DNA from: Pseudomonas pisciculturae
Lineage (GTDB): Bacteria > Pseudomonadota > Gammaproteobacteria > Pseudomonadales > Pseudomonadaceae
DNA length: 64,000 nt
Assembly: GCF_015461805.1 (NCBI RefSeq)
Contig: NZ_JACVZE010000006.1
Coordinates: 310,001-374,000, forward strand
Direction of reading: 5' to 3'
Shown here: piece by piece, positions 27,806 through 36,320 of the stretch
How positions within the stretch are numbered: the stretch's first letter is position 1
Layout of the letters: every line of letters starts with the position of its first letter
The notes under the pieces: model-generated
The model's database searches: none
Seen by the model: only the letters and a program-made list of their open reading frames with translations
Told to the model about the DNA's origin: nothing
Translations under genes and position numbers: made by a program

Positions 27806-27898
27806 AACTTGCTTCCTATAGAGGACTTTATTGTTGTTTTGGCAGTGCAGTTACATCGAACGCTTACTTCATCGTTATTGTTTTATGGCTTCATAAAG
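27806..27898 (-). repeat. Leader/promoter segment shared by the two oprD genes (copy 1)
   Basis: The 93 bases before porin copy 1 match the 82 bases before copy 2 (34062-34143) closely. Shared parts include TTACATCGAACGCTTAC (27851-27867), GGCAGTGCA, and AACAACAATAA on the minus strand at 27828-27838. The last is an extended AAnAAnAA Crc/Hfq motif just before the ribosome-binding site. The conservation outside the coding region implies that both genes were duplicated together with their controls. Confidence 0.7.
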
Positions 27899-27960
27899 TG
27901 GCGGCTATGCGGCCAGGGTGAAGCTGGGGCAATACCGCCGGGTTGAACTAAAAAGTGCGG

Positions 27961-29052
27961 TTAACCAGCGCTGAGCCCTTGCAGGGTTTGCAGCAGTACC
28001 ACTCGCATCTGGCCGAGAATCGAGCCCTTCCAATAGTCGTGGTCGCAATAGAAACCGCTGTACAGGTCCTGGTGAATGGCGCGTCGTTGCGATTCGCTGG
28101 CGTGCGGGTTGTTGCGTACCCATTGATCGGCACGTAGGCGATCGAGCATCACCATGTCCGGCAAGGTGCCGAACTCCAGCCCCATGGACGTCACCGCTGC
28201 CGAAGGGCATTCATCGTACGCGACGCTGACGATCGGCCCGGAGACATCCGGCGAAACAGAGTCGCCTTCAAATGGCGCGAACACATCGGTGCCCCACCAA
28301 GCGCGTGCACGTTGCAGGCCATCCGGGCGGCCCGGGTAGATTTTTTCGCCGTGACCATGCGGGCCCAGTCCCGTATGAACATCAATCCAGGCGATATCAG
28401 ACACGCCGCGGGAATGCTCGCGGATGATCGAGCGTACCGTCAGATTGCTCCACGCCGGTGCTTGGCCACCGTAAAACATGCCTTCGGGCATCTCGTACTG
28501 CCCCGAGCACAGCGCCGTGCGGTAACCGCGCTCACCGTGTTGCTCGATGTACGCAGCCCTGGCTGCTTCCTGTTCGGGGGTGGGCGGCCAGTCAGCGGGG
28601 AGTACCACGGTGTGCACTTCTGGATAGCCAGCGTTCTCTGGCAGTGGTTTGGAAAAATCAATGTGGTTACGGTTCAGGTCGACGTTGTCTTCGTTCGTAC
28701 GTCGGACATGGGAGAAACCGTATGGGTTGACGGCATGGATCAGCAGCAAGCGCACGTCTGCCTTCTCAAGGCGCGCCAGCAGATCCGTGTCGTTTAATGC
28801 GGCGACCTGGCAGCCTGAGCCACAGAACCCTTCGGGGCCGTGGGTGCCGGAGGAGACGACCAACAGTTTTTTTGCATCGGCATTGCCCAGCACGGCAACG
28901 TCCATCGCCAAGGTTTCACCAAACGCACCTTGATAGCCATTCAATTCAAACGACTGGATATGAGCGCTTTGTTCTGCTGCTGCATCCAGGAATTTACGCC
29001 GCGCTTCGGCGTAGCTGGAGGAAAAAAAGCGCGAGGGGGAGTGAGCTTGCAT
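27961..29052 (-). CDS. M14-like zinc hydrolase of the DUF2817 family
   Basis: A 363-residue protein with the zinc-carboxypeptidase pattern of DUF2817: HGPEG near residue 70 (HxxE ligands), NPYGFSHVRRTNEDNVDLNRN (substrate arginines/asparagine) and WIDVHTGLG near residue 222 (third ligand). There is no signal peptide, so it is cytoplasmic. M14 relatives include carboxypeptidases and aspartoacylase-like amidases; the substrate of this family is not settled. The gene lies 33 bp behind the MFS carrier and is co-transcribed with it, which suggests hydrolysis of an imported amide or peptide-like conjugate. The start at 29052 has GGAAGG upstream. Confidence 0.8.
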   Translation of the reverse strand: MQAHSPSRFFSSSYAEARRKFLDAAAEQSAHIQSFELNGYQGAFGETLAMDVAVLGNADAKKLLVVSSGTHGPEGFCGSGCQVAALNDTDLLARLEKADVRLLLIHAVNPYGFSHVRRTNEDNVDLNRNHIDFSKPLPENAGYPEVHTVVLPADWPPTPEQEAARAAYIEQHGERGYRTALCSGQYEMPEGMFYGGQAPAWSNLTVRSIIREHSRGVSDIAWIDVHTGLGPHGHGEKIYPGRPDGLQRARAWWGTDVFAPFEGDSVSPDVSGPIVSVAYDECPSAAVTSMGLEFGTLPDMVMLDRLRADQWVRNNPHASESQRRAIHQDLYSGFYCDHDYWKGSILGQMRVVLLQTLQGLSAG

Positions 29053-29085
29053 AATTGCCTTCCGGTCCGTTTCAAGAAAAGGGGG

Positions 29086-30414
29086 TTAAGCGACGGCGTT
29101 TGCCACTTCAACGTCGACGTCCACGGGTGCCTTGTCGATATCGACGCCGGTGTGGTCCTTCAGCCACAGCAACCCCAACAGCGAAACCAGGGTCGCCGCG
29201 AGCAGATACCAGGCAGGGGCCAACTTGCTGCCGCTGGCATTGACCAACCAACTGCTGATAAACGGCGCGAAGCCACCGAACAGCGAAACGCCGACGCTGA
29301 ACACCAGCGACATGCCGCTGGCTCGCACATGCTTGGGAAACATTTCCGGCAACATGGTGAGCAGCGCGACCGATTGAAAGACCAGGCACACGCTCATCGC
29401 ACCGACCACCAGGAACAGCACGGTGGCGCTCGGTTCTGCGTTAAGCCACAGAAAGGCGGGATAGACGTGGATAGCCATGGCCAGACGGCTCCACAGGATC
29501 GGGCGCTTGCGCCCAACGCGGTCGCATAGCTGGCCCACGAACGGCGCGAGAGCAAACGAGATAACGCCGGTGATCACCGCGCCAAACAGCGCGACGGTGG
29601 GCGGTAATCCCAGTTCACGCACCGCATAGGTGGGCATATAAAACGTGATCACATACGCAGCGACCGTGCCGCCCGCCACTGCGAGGATCGCTGCCAGCAC
29701 GCGGCCGCCATAGTTGACGCACACTTCCGAGAGCGGGCTGCGGCGCTTTTGGGTCGAGGTGGCCGGTACGTCCAGCGATTCCTCAAGATGGCGACGGATA
29801 TAGGCGCCCACCGGCGCAATCAGCAGGCCCAGCACGAAGGGGACGCGCCAGCCCCAGGTTTCCATGGCTTCGGTCGACAGCGCAGCCATCAAGCCGCCGA
29901 CGACCAGCGCACCGAGCAAAATGCCCAGGCCCTGACTGGCGAACTGCCAACTCGCCATGTAAGCCCGGTTGGTTGGAGTGGCGTGTTCCACCAGCAAGGT
30001 GGTGGACGCACCCACTTCACCGCCAGCGGAGAAGCCCTGGATCAGCCGGGCGAACAAAATCAGCAGCGGCGCCGCAACGCCGATCTGCGCATAGGTTGGT
30101 GTGATTGCGATGATCCCGCAGCCCAGCGCCATCAAGCCTATCGTCAGGCTCATGGCTTTTTTGCGACCGCAGCGATCGGCATACGCGCCAATCACGATGC
30201 CGCCCAGCGGGCGCATGATAAAGCCCACGCCAAAACTTGCGACGGTCAGCAAGAGCTGGCCGTAGCTGCTGAAGGTTGGGAAGAACAGCTTGCCGATGAT
30301 CAGGGCGAGAAAGCCGTAGACGGTGAAGTCAAAATATTCCAGGGCATTGCCGATCGTGATGGCGACGATGGTTTTGCGCCGGTTGGGGGCGGGTTGCTTT
30401 GCACGGGCGTTCAT
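29086..30414 (-). CDS. MFS transporter of the metabolite:H+ symporter (MHS) type
   Basis: A 442-residue carrier with about 12 membrane segments. The opening NALEYFDFTVYGFLALIIGK and the loop GAYADRCGRKKAMSLT are the usual MHS signatures (ShiA, ProP and citrate carrier relatives). The start is taken at the ATG at 30414 (MNARAKQPAPNRRK); an in-frame start 24 codons earlier gives an implausible N-terminus. It would import an organic acid or zwitterion with protons. A 58-nt element shared with the LysR gene upstream region lies 75-132 bp before it. The M14 hydrolase gene follows. Confidence 0.86.
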   Translation of the reverse strand: MNARAKQPAPNRRKTIVAITIGNALEYFDFTVYGFLALIIGKLFFPTFSSYGQLLLTVASFGVGFIMRPLGGIVIGAYADRCGRKKAMSLTIGLMALGCGIIAITPTYAQIGVAAPLLILFARLIQGFSAGGEVGASTTLLVEHATPTNRAYMASWQFASQGLGILLGALVVGGLMAALSTEAMETWGWRVPFVLGLLIAPVGAYIRRHLEESLDVPATSTQKRRSPLSEVCVNYGGRVLAAILAVAGGTVAAYVITFYMPTYAVRELGLPPTVALFGAVITGVISFALAPFVGQLCDRVGRKRPILWSRLAMAIHVYPAFLWLNAEPSATVLFLVVGAMSVCLVFQSVALLTMLPEMFPKHVRASGMSLVFSVGVSLFGGFAPFISSWLVNASGSKLAPAWYLLAATLVSLLGLLWLKDHTGVDIDKAPVDVDVEVANAVA

Positions 30415-30488
30415 TAGGTTGACCTTTGAGGTGGTGAGCACGTCAGGTTTTTTTTGTGAGTAGCGGTCAGCTGGGGTGAGCCTCATTC

Positions 30489-30546
30489 ATGCTAGGCAGA
30501 TACACTTCAGATAAAAAGACAATAATGTTGTCAGGGTGATAGCAAA
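30489..30546 (+). repeat. 58-nt shared control element, copy 1 (before the MHS carrier)
   Basis: ATGCTAGGCAG (30489-30499) and a 35-nt block (30512-30546) recur at identical spacing at 34318-34375. The core GACAATAATGTTGTC (30518-30532) is an inverted repeat GACAA/TTGTC, a plausible operator for the LysR regulator encoded at 34399. Confidence 0.65.
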
Positions 30547-30652
30547 AAAACATCGCATTGTGCGCCCTGAAACATAGCCGGCCCAGTGGGTTGAGCCGTG
30601 CCAATCATGTCCGTGTGTGGGGTGTATGCCTTAGTTGCGTGAGGCTCGCCTG

Positions 30653-32602
30653 TCAGAACCGGTAACCACGCGGATACAGAGGCGCTTGGCTGTCGTCTGG
30701 CAATGACGGAGACTGCTCACGCACCGCTGCCATTGACGAGGGCAGTTCGAACGGCAAATGCCCCTGCGGTGTGGCGCGGCCGACGATCACATCCAACAGC
30801 GCTGCGTCGCTGGCGCCGAAGTTGACCAGTAAGGCAGCCGCTTTGTCCTTGATATTAGTCAGGATCGCGGGGCGGTCGAGATACACCGACACGATCGTCG
30901 GCACTCTGGCGCTGGCGCGTTTGACGGCCTCGTAGTCGCGGTCGCCATCACGGAAGTCCAGCCGACCCTCGTGCTGACGGCGGCCGAAAAAGTGATACGG
31001 ATGCAGTATTTCATGCGGTGCGCTGATGCGGATGATGGCCAATTCTGCCGACTCGGGCGTGTCGACGACGGTGAACCCGTAGGTTTCGGCCACCGCGCGG
31101 TCCACGCCGGACAGGAACACCTTTTTGTGCGCCGGCGCGACTGGCAGCATGGCCTGGTTCTCCAGGAGTACCTGGGCCCGCCGTTGCGTAAAATCCGCTG
31201 CCTTGACGAACTGTGGATTACCCACGACCCGCTCAGCTTCCACCGGATCCACATACGGGTTCTCGAACAGCCCCAGTGCGAATTTTTGCTCCAGAATGCG
31301 CTGGGCGGAGGCGTCGATGCGCTCCACGGGTACTTCGCCGGCCTGCACCGCTGACAGCAGCGGCTGCACCGCGTCAGACCCGCCAAACTGGTCCAGCCCC
31401 GCCAGAACGCCCTTGACCAGGCGTTGCTGCAGGGTTAACGACTCCACCCCCCAGGGCATTGCGATCGATTGCGGCAGTTGTGAGTGCTCGCCACTCGGCG
31501 CACGGCAGGTATCGTCACAGTCGTCGGTGATCGCCCAATCAGACAGGATCAGGCCCTTGAAGTGGTACTTTTCGCGAAGCAGCTCAAGGAGCTGGCGATT
31601 AAAGCCTGCGCCTACTGGCTCGATTGGCTGGCCGTCCAGCGTCAGGCCGGTGACGATCCCGTAGGTTGGCATGATGGTCGAGGCATGCGCGGAAAAGGCG
31701 CCTTGAAACGCGCGCACGTGCAGGGCGAAGCTTTTCTCGTCCATGACCAAATGGCGCCCATAGTAGCTGTGTGCATCGAAGCCCTCCGGCTCTGCGCCAT
31801 AACCCACCCAGTGTTTGACCGCAGTGGCTACACTCAGCGGTCCCAGGCCATCTGGGCCCTGGAAGCCTTGCACGTAGGCTTCGACTTGATCACTGACCTG
31901 TTGCGGATCGGCACCAAACGTCGCAGCACCGCGTGGCCAGCGCGGTTCGCTCGCCAGATCAGCCTGGGGTGACAGCGCCACCCGAAAGCCGACCGCGCGG
32001 TACTCGGCGCTGGCGATCTCGGCAAACCGACGGGTTTGCGCGGGATCCTGCAGTGCTGCCAGGCCGAGTGTTTCGGGCCATTGTGAAAAGGCCACGCCCT
32101 TGACCGAGGCGCCGCTGACCAACTGGAAGTGATGGCGCGGATCGGTGCTGATGGAGACCGGAATGCCCCAACGTGTAGATTCGGCCAGCGTTTGCACCTG
32201 GTTGTTTTGCTCAGCGAGTTTTCCCGGTGCTACCGAAAGTCGCGAGATGAAACTGTTGACGTGCTTGTCCTGCACCAGGGGACGCAGCGCCTCCAGGTCG
32301 TAACCGACCGTCGAGGCACCAATCGGTGCGCCGATACCGGGCAGGGTCGAGTGGAACATCAGCCCGACTTTTTCTTCCAGGCTCATGCGACTTGCAAGGT
32401 CTGCGGCCCTGCGTTCGGGAGCCAGCCGCCAGTCCTCAAACGGCTCCAACCGGCCATTGCGATCCAAGTCCTTAAAGCGCAGTCCATTCAGCTCGATCAC
32501 CGGGGCGCTGCGCGTGCCGATGACCGGCTGTGTCTGCGCCGCGTCTGTGGCGCAGGCGTTTGCGGCCAGCGCGATAAAAAAAACAGGTAGCACGTGTCTC
32601 AT
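30653..32602 (-). CDS. Exported family 3 glycoside hydrolase (beta-glucosidase-like)
   Basis: A 649-residue precursor with a signal sequence (MRHVLPVFFIALAANACATD). The cysteine at residue 17 makes a lipoprotein possible, although the -3 residue is not the usual leucine. The GH3 N-terminal domain carries KHWVGYG near residue 230 and the nucleophile aspartate in LILSDW near residue 352; the GH3 C-terminal domain follows, with no fibronectin-like tail. It starts at the ATG at 32602 with GGAGTC upstream. It should release sugar from a beta-linked glycoside in the periplasm. It lies between porin copy 2 and the carrier gene; the substrate is unknown, and a plant aromatic glucoside is one possibility. 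Confidence 0.85.
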   Translation of the reverse strand: MRHVLPVFFIALAANACATDAAQTQPVIGTRSAPVIELNGLRFKDLDRNGRLEPFEDWRLAPERRAADLASRMSLEEKVGLMFHSTLPGIGAPIGASTVGYDLEALRPLVQDKHVNSFISRLSVAPGKLAEQNNQVQTLAESTRWGIPVSISTDPRHHFQLVSGASVKGVAFSQWPETLGLAALQDPAQTRRFAEIASAEYRAVGFRVALSPQADLASEPRWPRGAATFGADPQQVSDQVEAYVQGFQGPDGLGPLSVATAVKHWVGYGAEPEGFDAHSYYGRHLVMDEKSFALHVRAFQGAFSAHASTIMPTYGIVTGLTLDGQPIEPVGAGFNRQLLELLREKYHFKGLILSDWAITDDCDDTCRAPSGEHSQLPQSIAMPWGVESLTLQQRLVKGVLAGLDQFGGSDAVQPLLSAVQAGEVPVERIDASAQRILEQKFALGLFENPYVDPVEAERVVGNPQFVKAADFTQRRAQVLLENQAMLPVAPAHKKVFLSGVDRAVAETYGFTVVDTPESAELAIIRISAPHEILHPYHFFGRRQHEGRLDFRDGDRDYEAVKRASARVPTIVSVYLDRPAILTNIKDKAAALLVNFGASDAALLDVIVGRATPQGHLPFELPSSMAAVREQSPSLPDDSQAPLYPRGYRF

Positions 32603-32720
32603 GCGAGGACTCCGAATTCCAGGGTGTGAGCAATAGCGTTGTGGGGGGGGATAACCAACCAGCATCAAAGCGGGGCGGCGCGCGTGGCGTCCCCCCCTTA
32701 GTGCGAGCCTTATCGACTGA

Positions 32721-34061
32721 TTAGAAAATCTTGATCGGCACATTGAAGACCAGCCGAAACTCTTCAACATTGCCTTCCAATTGATGCCCGCTGCCGCGGT
32801 GCCAGACATAGCCACCAAATACATTGGCCCCCTTTAACTGACCCGATTGCAGGACGTAGCTGGCAAATGCGGCAATTTCGTGATGACTTTCATTGTCTTG
32901 CTTAAGTACCGAGGTATAGATGCCATTGGTACCGCCGTCATAATGCGTGCCATCTATGCCCCAACCTTTGATGTACCAAAGATTGGTTTTAAAGCCTGGC
33001 ACGCCATAAGCGGCAAAGTCGTTGATGTAATTGATTTGAAATGAGCGCTCATTGGGGCCGTTGTAGTTCGATAATTGGCTGTTGGGCAAAGTGAATGCAT
33101 TCGATTCGGATACAAGATCGAAATACTCATCGCCGTTTATCTGTTGGTAGGAGAGTTTTAGCGTGTGGTTTTTATACTTTGGCGTAAATGTGAGGCCGTA
33201 GGCCTGCTGGGCGATCTTGCCGGCCACTTCACTGCCGCTGGATTGGGTGTTGTAGAAGTCCACTTGCACATCAGTGGCAATGTCGAACCAGTTGAATTGC
33301 CGCCCCGCACCCAGGTACTGGCGGTCCCAGATGTCTTTGAAGCGAGAGGTGTAGGCACTGGCGCGCCAGCCGCTCTTGGACAGGTAGTCCGCACCGCCAT
33401 AGGCAATCCAGTCACTGGTGACCAGGCGTGAGCCGTACGTGGGGTGCAACGCTTCACTGCCCGCCGCGGTGCGGGGTGTACCCCGGTCAAAATAACCAGA
33501 TTTGATCGTCAGCCCTTCAATATCGTGGCTTTCCAGCGACGCGCCATTGTACGAGGAGGGCGGCATGCGGGTGTCCGAGAAGCCCATGACCGGCGTCCTG
33601 ACCTGATGCCGGCCGACCTTGGCCACGGTGTCTGCGACTTTGAATTTCAGCGCCGCGATACCGAGCTTGCTCCAATCGTCGACCACACCACCGTCGGCGT
33701 TTACCAGCAGGCGGTTTCCGCCGCCCGCGGTGGCCAACTTGCTGCGCTCCAGCGCGACGACCGAGTAAAGCGACAGGTCCAGGCCAAAACCGACCATGCC
33801 TTGGGTAAAGCCGGACACATAGTCGAGCTTGGCGCTCAGCGACCACGCAGTACGGTCATGCACCTTACGCACGCCATCAGAGGTGTGGGCGGTGTAGTAG
33901 TTGTCCTTGCGGGCGATTTCGTGGGAGTACCATTGGCGGGTATCGAGGGTCAGCGAACTGTCCTCGATAAAGCCGGCTTCCTGGGCCTGAAGTGTCATTG
34001 GAGCTAAAAAAAACACGGCCGAAAACCCTACGGCCACTTGGGTCGAACGCACGATTTGCAT
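32721..34061 (-). CDS. OprD-family outer-membrane porin (copy 2)
   Basis: The 446-residue precursor starts MQIVRSTQVAVGFSAVFFL and matures after about residue 26 (TLQA/QEA). The mature part begins GFIEDSSLTLDTRQWYSHEI and ends VPIKIF, identical or nearly so to porin copy 1 at 26465. The real start is at 34061; the frame is open another 37 codons through the conserved leader. Differences between the copies cluster in segments that should be extracellular loops, which may alter substrate choice. It is followed after 118 bp by the glycoside hydrolase gene, the DNA between holding a G8 tract and a C7 tract. Confidence 0.92.
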   Translation of the reverse strand: MQIVRSTQVAVGFSAVFFLAPMTLQAQEAGFIEDSSLTLDTRQWYSHEIARKDNYYTAHTSDGVRKVHDRTAWSLSAKLDYVSGFTQGMVGFGLDLSLYSVVALERSKLATAGGGNRLLVNADGGVVDDWSKLGIAALKFKVADTVAKVGRHQVRTPVMGFSDTRMPPSSYNGASLESHDIEGLTIKSGYFDRGTPRTAAGSEALHPTYGSRLVTSDWIAYGGADYLSKSGWRASAYTSRFKDIWDRQYLGAGRQFNWFDIATDVQVDFYNTQSSGSEVAGKIAQQAYGLTFTPKYKNHTLKLSYQQINGDEYFDLVSESNAFTLPNSQLSNYNGPNERSFQINYINDFAAYGVPGFKTNLWYIKGWGIDGTHYDGGTNGIYTSVLKQDNESHHEIAAFASYVLQSGQLKGANVFGGYVWHRGSGHQLEGNVEEFRLVFNVPIKIF

Positions 34062-34143
34062 GTTTGCTTCCTGTAGAGGATTTATTGTTGTTTTGGCAGT
34101 GCAATTACATCGAACGCTTACATCAAAAATTATTGTTTTATGG
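34062..34143 (-). repeat. Leader/promoter segment shared by the two oprD genes (copy 2)
   Basis: This is the counterpart of 27806-27898. It carries the same TTACATCGAACGCTTAC block and the same minus-strand AACAACAATAA (34082-34092) before the ribosome-binding site. The similarity stops at about 34143, where unique sequence leads towards the LysR gene. Confidence 0.7.
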
Positions 34144-34317
34144 CAGGGACGGGCAGGTATTTCTGCGCACAAGAAAGTGCTGCATTAGTTCCGCCGATTA
34201 TTGCGTCAAGCGTGCGTTTAGCTAAGGGTGTGGTGTATGGGTAATCATCTGGTTGGCCTCTGAATAGGTGCGAACATCGGTTCTTCGCGTAGCACTCAAT
34301 TGTGATGCGCTTCACAG

Positions 34318-34375
34318 ATGCTAAGCAGTTAAACTCTGCTTAAAAAGACAATAATGTTGTCAGTGCGATAGCAAA
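34318..34375 (+). repeat. 58-nt shared control element, copy 2 (before the LysR gene)
   Basis: This copy has ATGCTAAGCAG at 34318-34328 and the 35-nt block at 34341-34375, which differs from copy 1 at two positions. The GACAA/TTGTC inverted repeat is at 34347-34361, 38-52 bp before the regulator start. It lies in the 337-bp gap between porin copy 2 and the LysR gene; the rest of that gap shows no open frame of note. Confidence 0.65.
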
Positions 34376-34398
34376 CCGGCATCCCCACGAGGCGCTTT

Positions 34399-35289
34399 AT
34401 GAAACCCAACCAACTCAATGCTTTTTCAGCGGTGGCCAGCCACCTCAGTATTCGCGGCGCAGCGCGGGCCCTAGGCTTGTCTCAGCCCGGTATCACCCGC
34501 ATTGTTCGTGAACTGGAGCGCGAGCTGGACGCGCCCTTGGTCGAGCGCGGGAGCAAGGGCGTCAAGCTGACGCCGTACGGCATTGCCTTTGCCCCAAGAG
34601 CCCGGCAGTTGCTGGAGGACATGCGTCGCGCGTGCGACGAGATCGCACAGATTCGTGACGGCGAGCGTGGGCATGTACGGATGGCGGTGACTTCGTCCTT
34701 TGCCCTGACGCATTTGCCTGGCATTTTCACCGAGTTTCACGAGCGCAACCCGTCGGTGGATGTGCATTTCAGTGAGGCGGTGATGCCCGGCCTATTGCTG
34801 CAATTGCTCGATGGTCGACTGGACTTTGCAGTGGTGCACCTGGCGCCAGCCAGCGTATCACCCGAGTTCGAGACGATCCCGCTGTACACCTCGCCGCTGG
34901 TAGTTGGCATGCGCACCCATCATCCGTTGCGCAGGACGCGTTCGCTCAGCACACTGCATGAGGCCGAATGGATTTTGCCGGGGGACGGCAGCCTTAAGCT
35001 TGAATTGGTCAGGCCGATCTTCGCGCCGCTCAACCTGGAGCCCCCGGCACGCATAGTCCAGGCCCAGTCGGTGGCGGTCGCCTTGGGCCTGGTCAGTAAG
35101 ACCGACCTGATTGGGGTATTTGCCGAAGAACTGGTGGACGTGGCGTTCAAGAATCACGGGATTCGCCGCGTCGACATTCTTGAAGCCATCCCGCCCTTGC
35201 AGGTGTGCGTGGTCAAGCGCCGCGAGCGCCAGCTGACCCCCGCGGCCCAGCAGTTTGTGGATTGCATGATGAGCAACTTGAAGGCCTAG
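34399..35289 (+). CDS. LysR-type regulator, probably of the porin/carrier/hydrolase genes
   Basis: A 296-residue LysR protein. The N-terminal helix-turn-helix (LNAFSAVASHLSIRGAARAL, LSQPGITRIVRELEREL) is followed by the substrate-binding fold (RMAVTSSFALTHLPGIFTEF). It is divergent from porin copy 2, and the GACAA/TTGTC element lies directly before it and again before the MHS carrier, so it probably controls both and itself. The inducer is unknown. It is convergent with the next LysR gene, with only 4 bp between stop codons. Confidence 0.88.
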   Translation: MKPNQLNAFSAVASHLSIRGAARALGLSQPGITRIVRELERELDAPLVERGSKGVKLTPYGIAFAPRARQLLEDMRRACDEIAQIRDGERGHVRMAVTSSFALTHLPGIFTEFHERNPSVDVHFSEAVMPGLLLQLLDGRLDFAVVHLAPASVSPEFETIPLYTSPLVVGMRTHHPLRRTRSLSTLHEAEWILPGDGSLKLELVRPIFAPLNLEPPARIVQAQSVAVALGLVSKTDLIGVFAEELVDVAFKNHGIRRVDILEAIPPLQVCVVKRRERQLTPAAQQFVDCMMSNLKA

Positions 35290-35293
35290 TGGC

Positions 35294-36199
35294 TCACTCC
35301 GAGAACATCTCGAAAAACAGGTTGCGCAGCCAGATATTGCCGGCGTCCTGATGCACGCGGCGGTGCCAGAAGATATTGATCTGCGCGGCCGGAATCGCCA
35401 TCGGGTGCGGGCGCGCCACCAGGTTGAAGCGCTGCAGGGTTTGCTGCGCGAGCTTTTCCGTTACCGTTACGATCAGGTCGGTTTCACTGATGATGTACGG
35501 CACCGCGACGAAGTGCGGCACCCGCAGGCTGATCCGTCGCGGCACGCCAGAACGGGTGACCACTTCCTCGGCATGCCCGTGGCCCGTGCCTTGGGCGACG
35601 ACCACCGCATGATTGGCCTCACTGAACTGCTCCAGGCCGAACTCGCCCTTGGCCAAAGGGTGGTCGCGACGCATCAGGCACACGTAGTTCTGCCGGAACA
35701 GGCGGCGTTGATAAAACCCTGCGCCCAACTGCGGCAACAGGCCGACGGCCAGGTCGACGCTGCCGGCCTCCATTTCCTCCTTCAACGTGATGGCGGTGTC
35801 GCGCACCGTGGTCAATTGCACCCCTGGTGCCACGGCAGCCAGGCGGCTCAGCAGCCCAGGCAACAGGTGAATTTCCCCCAGGTCGGTCATGGCTACGCGA
35901 AAAGAGCGGGTGCTGGCAGCGGGATCGAAGTGGTCGTTGTGATTGATGGTGTCTTGCAGTGACGACAAGGCAAAGGCAATGGGTTCGGCGATGGCGTCCG
36001 CATAGGGCGTGGGGCGCATACCGCGTGCGGTACGTTCGAACAACTCGTCCCCCAGTGCCTTGCGCAAGCGTGCCAGCGCATTGCTGATCGCCGGCTGGGA
36101 CAGCCCCAGTTGCTCGGCAACGAGGCCGGTCTTGCGTTCGCGATACATGTGCTGGAACACCACCAGCAGGTTCAAGTCGATGTCATTCAGGCGAATCAT
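35294..36199 (-). CDS. nagR: LysR-type regulator of the NagR/NahR/DntR group
   Basis: A 301-residue LysR regulator whose opening (MIRLNDIDLNLLVVFQHMYR and GLSQPAISNALARLRKALGD) and ligand-domain features (SFRVAMTDLGEIHLLP, VDLAVGLLPQLGAGFYQR) resemble the salicylate-responsive NagR/NahR/DntR proteins. It is divergent from the oxygenase/gentisate operon that starts at 36321, the arrangement of nagR. Salicylate as inducer is inferred from this likeness. The 121-bp interval to the operon is AT-rich; I could not place a convincing NahR-type box in it. Confidence 0.82.
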   Translation of the reverse strand: MIRLNDIDLNLLVVFQHMYRERKTGLVAEQLGLSQPAISNALARLRKALGDELFERTARGMRPTPYADAIAEPIAFALSSLQDTINHNDHFDPAASTRSFRVAMTDLGEIHLLPGLLSRLAAVAPGVQLTTVRDTAITLKEEMEAGSVDLAVGLLPQLGAGFYQRRLFRQNYVCLMRRDHPLAKGEFGLEQFSEANHAVVVAQGTGHGHAEEVVTRSGVPRRISLRVPHFVAVPYIISETDLIVTVTEKLAQQTLQRFNLVARPHPMAIPAAQINIFWHRRVHQDAGNIWLRNLFFEMFSE

Positions 36200-36290
36200 G
36201 GCGGGTCTTCTTATTAGTTTTATGAATATTTTCTATTTTTGATATTGGGTGTCTCAATAACTTAGGCAGCCCTAGAGTGTCCGTCAATAC

Positions 36291-36298
36291 AAAAACAA
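36291..36298 (+). promoter_or_regulatory. Candidate Crc/Hfq motif before the salicylate/gentisate operon
   Basis: AAAAACAA matches AAnAAnAA and lies 23 bases before the GTG start at 36321, upstream of the strong AGGAGGT site. Confidence 0.4.
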
Positions 36299-36320
36299 GA
36301 CTGGATTCCTAGGAGGTAAC

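Noticed and set aside
27838-27860. TGGCAGTGCA in the oprD leader as a sigma-54 promoter
   Set aside because: The spacing and the -12 part (TTGCW) do not fit a sigma-54 site on either strand.
32641-32699. G8 tract and C7 tract between the GH3 and porin genes
   Set aside because: They could pair into a stem, but the intervening 40 bases and lack of a T run make a terminator unlikely; no function is claimed.
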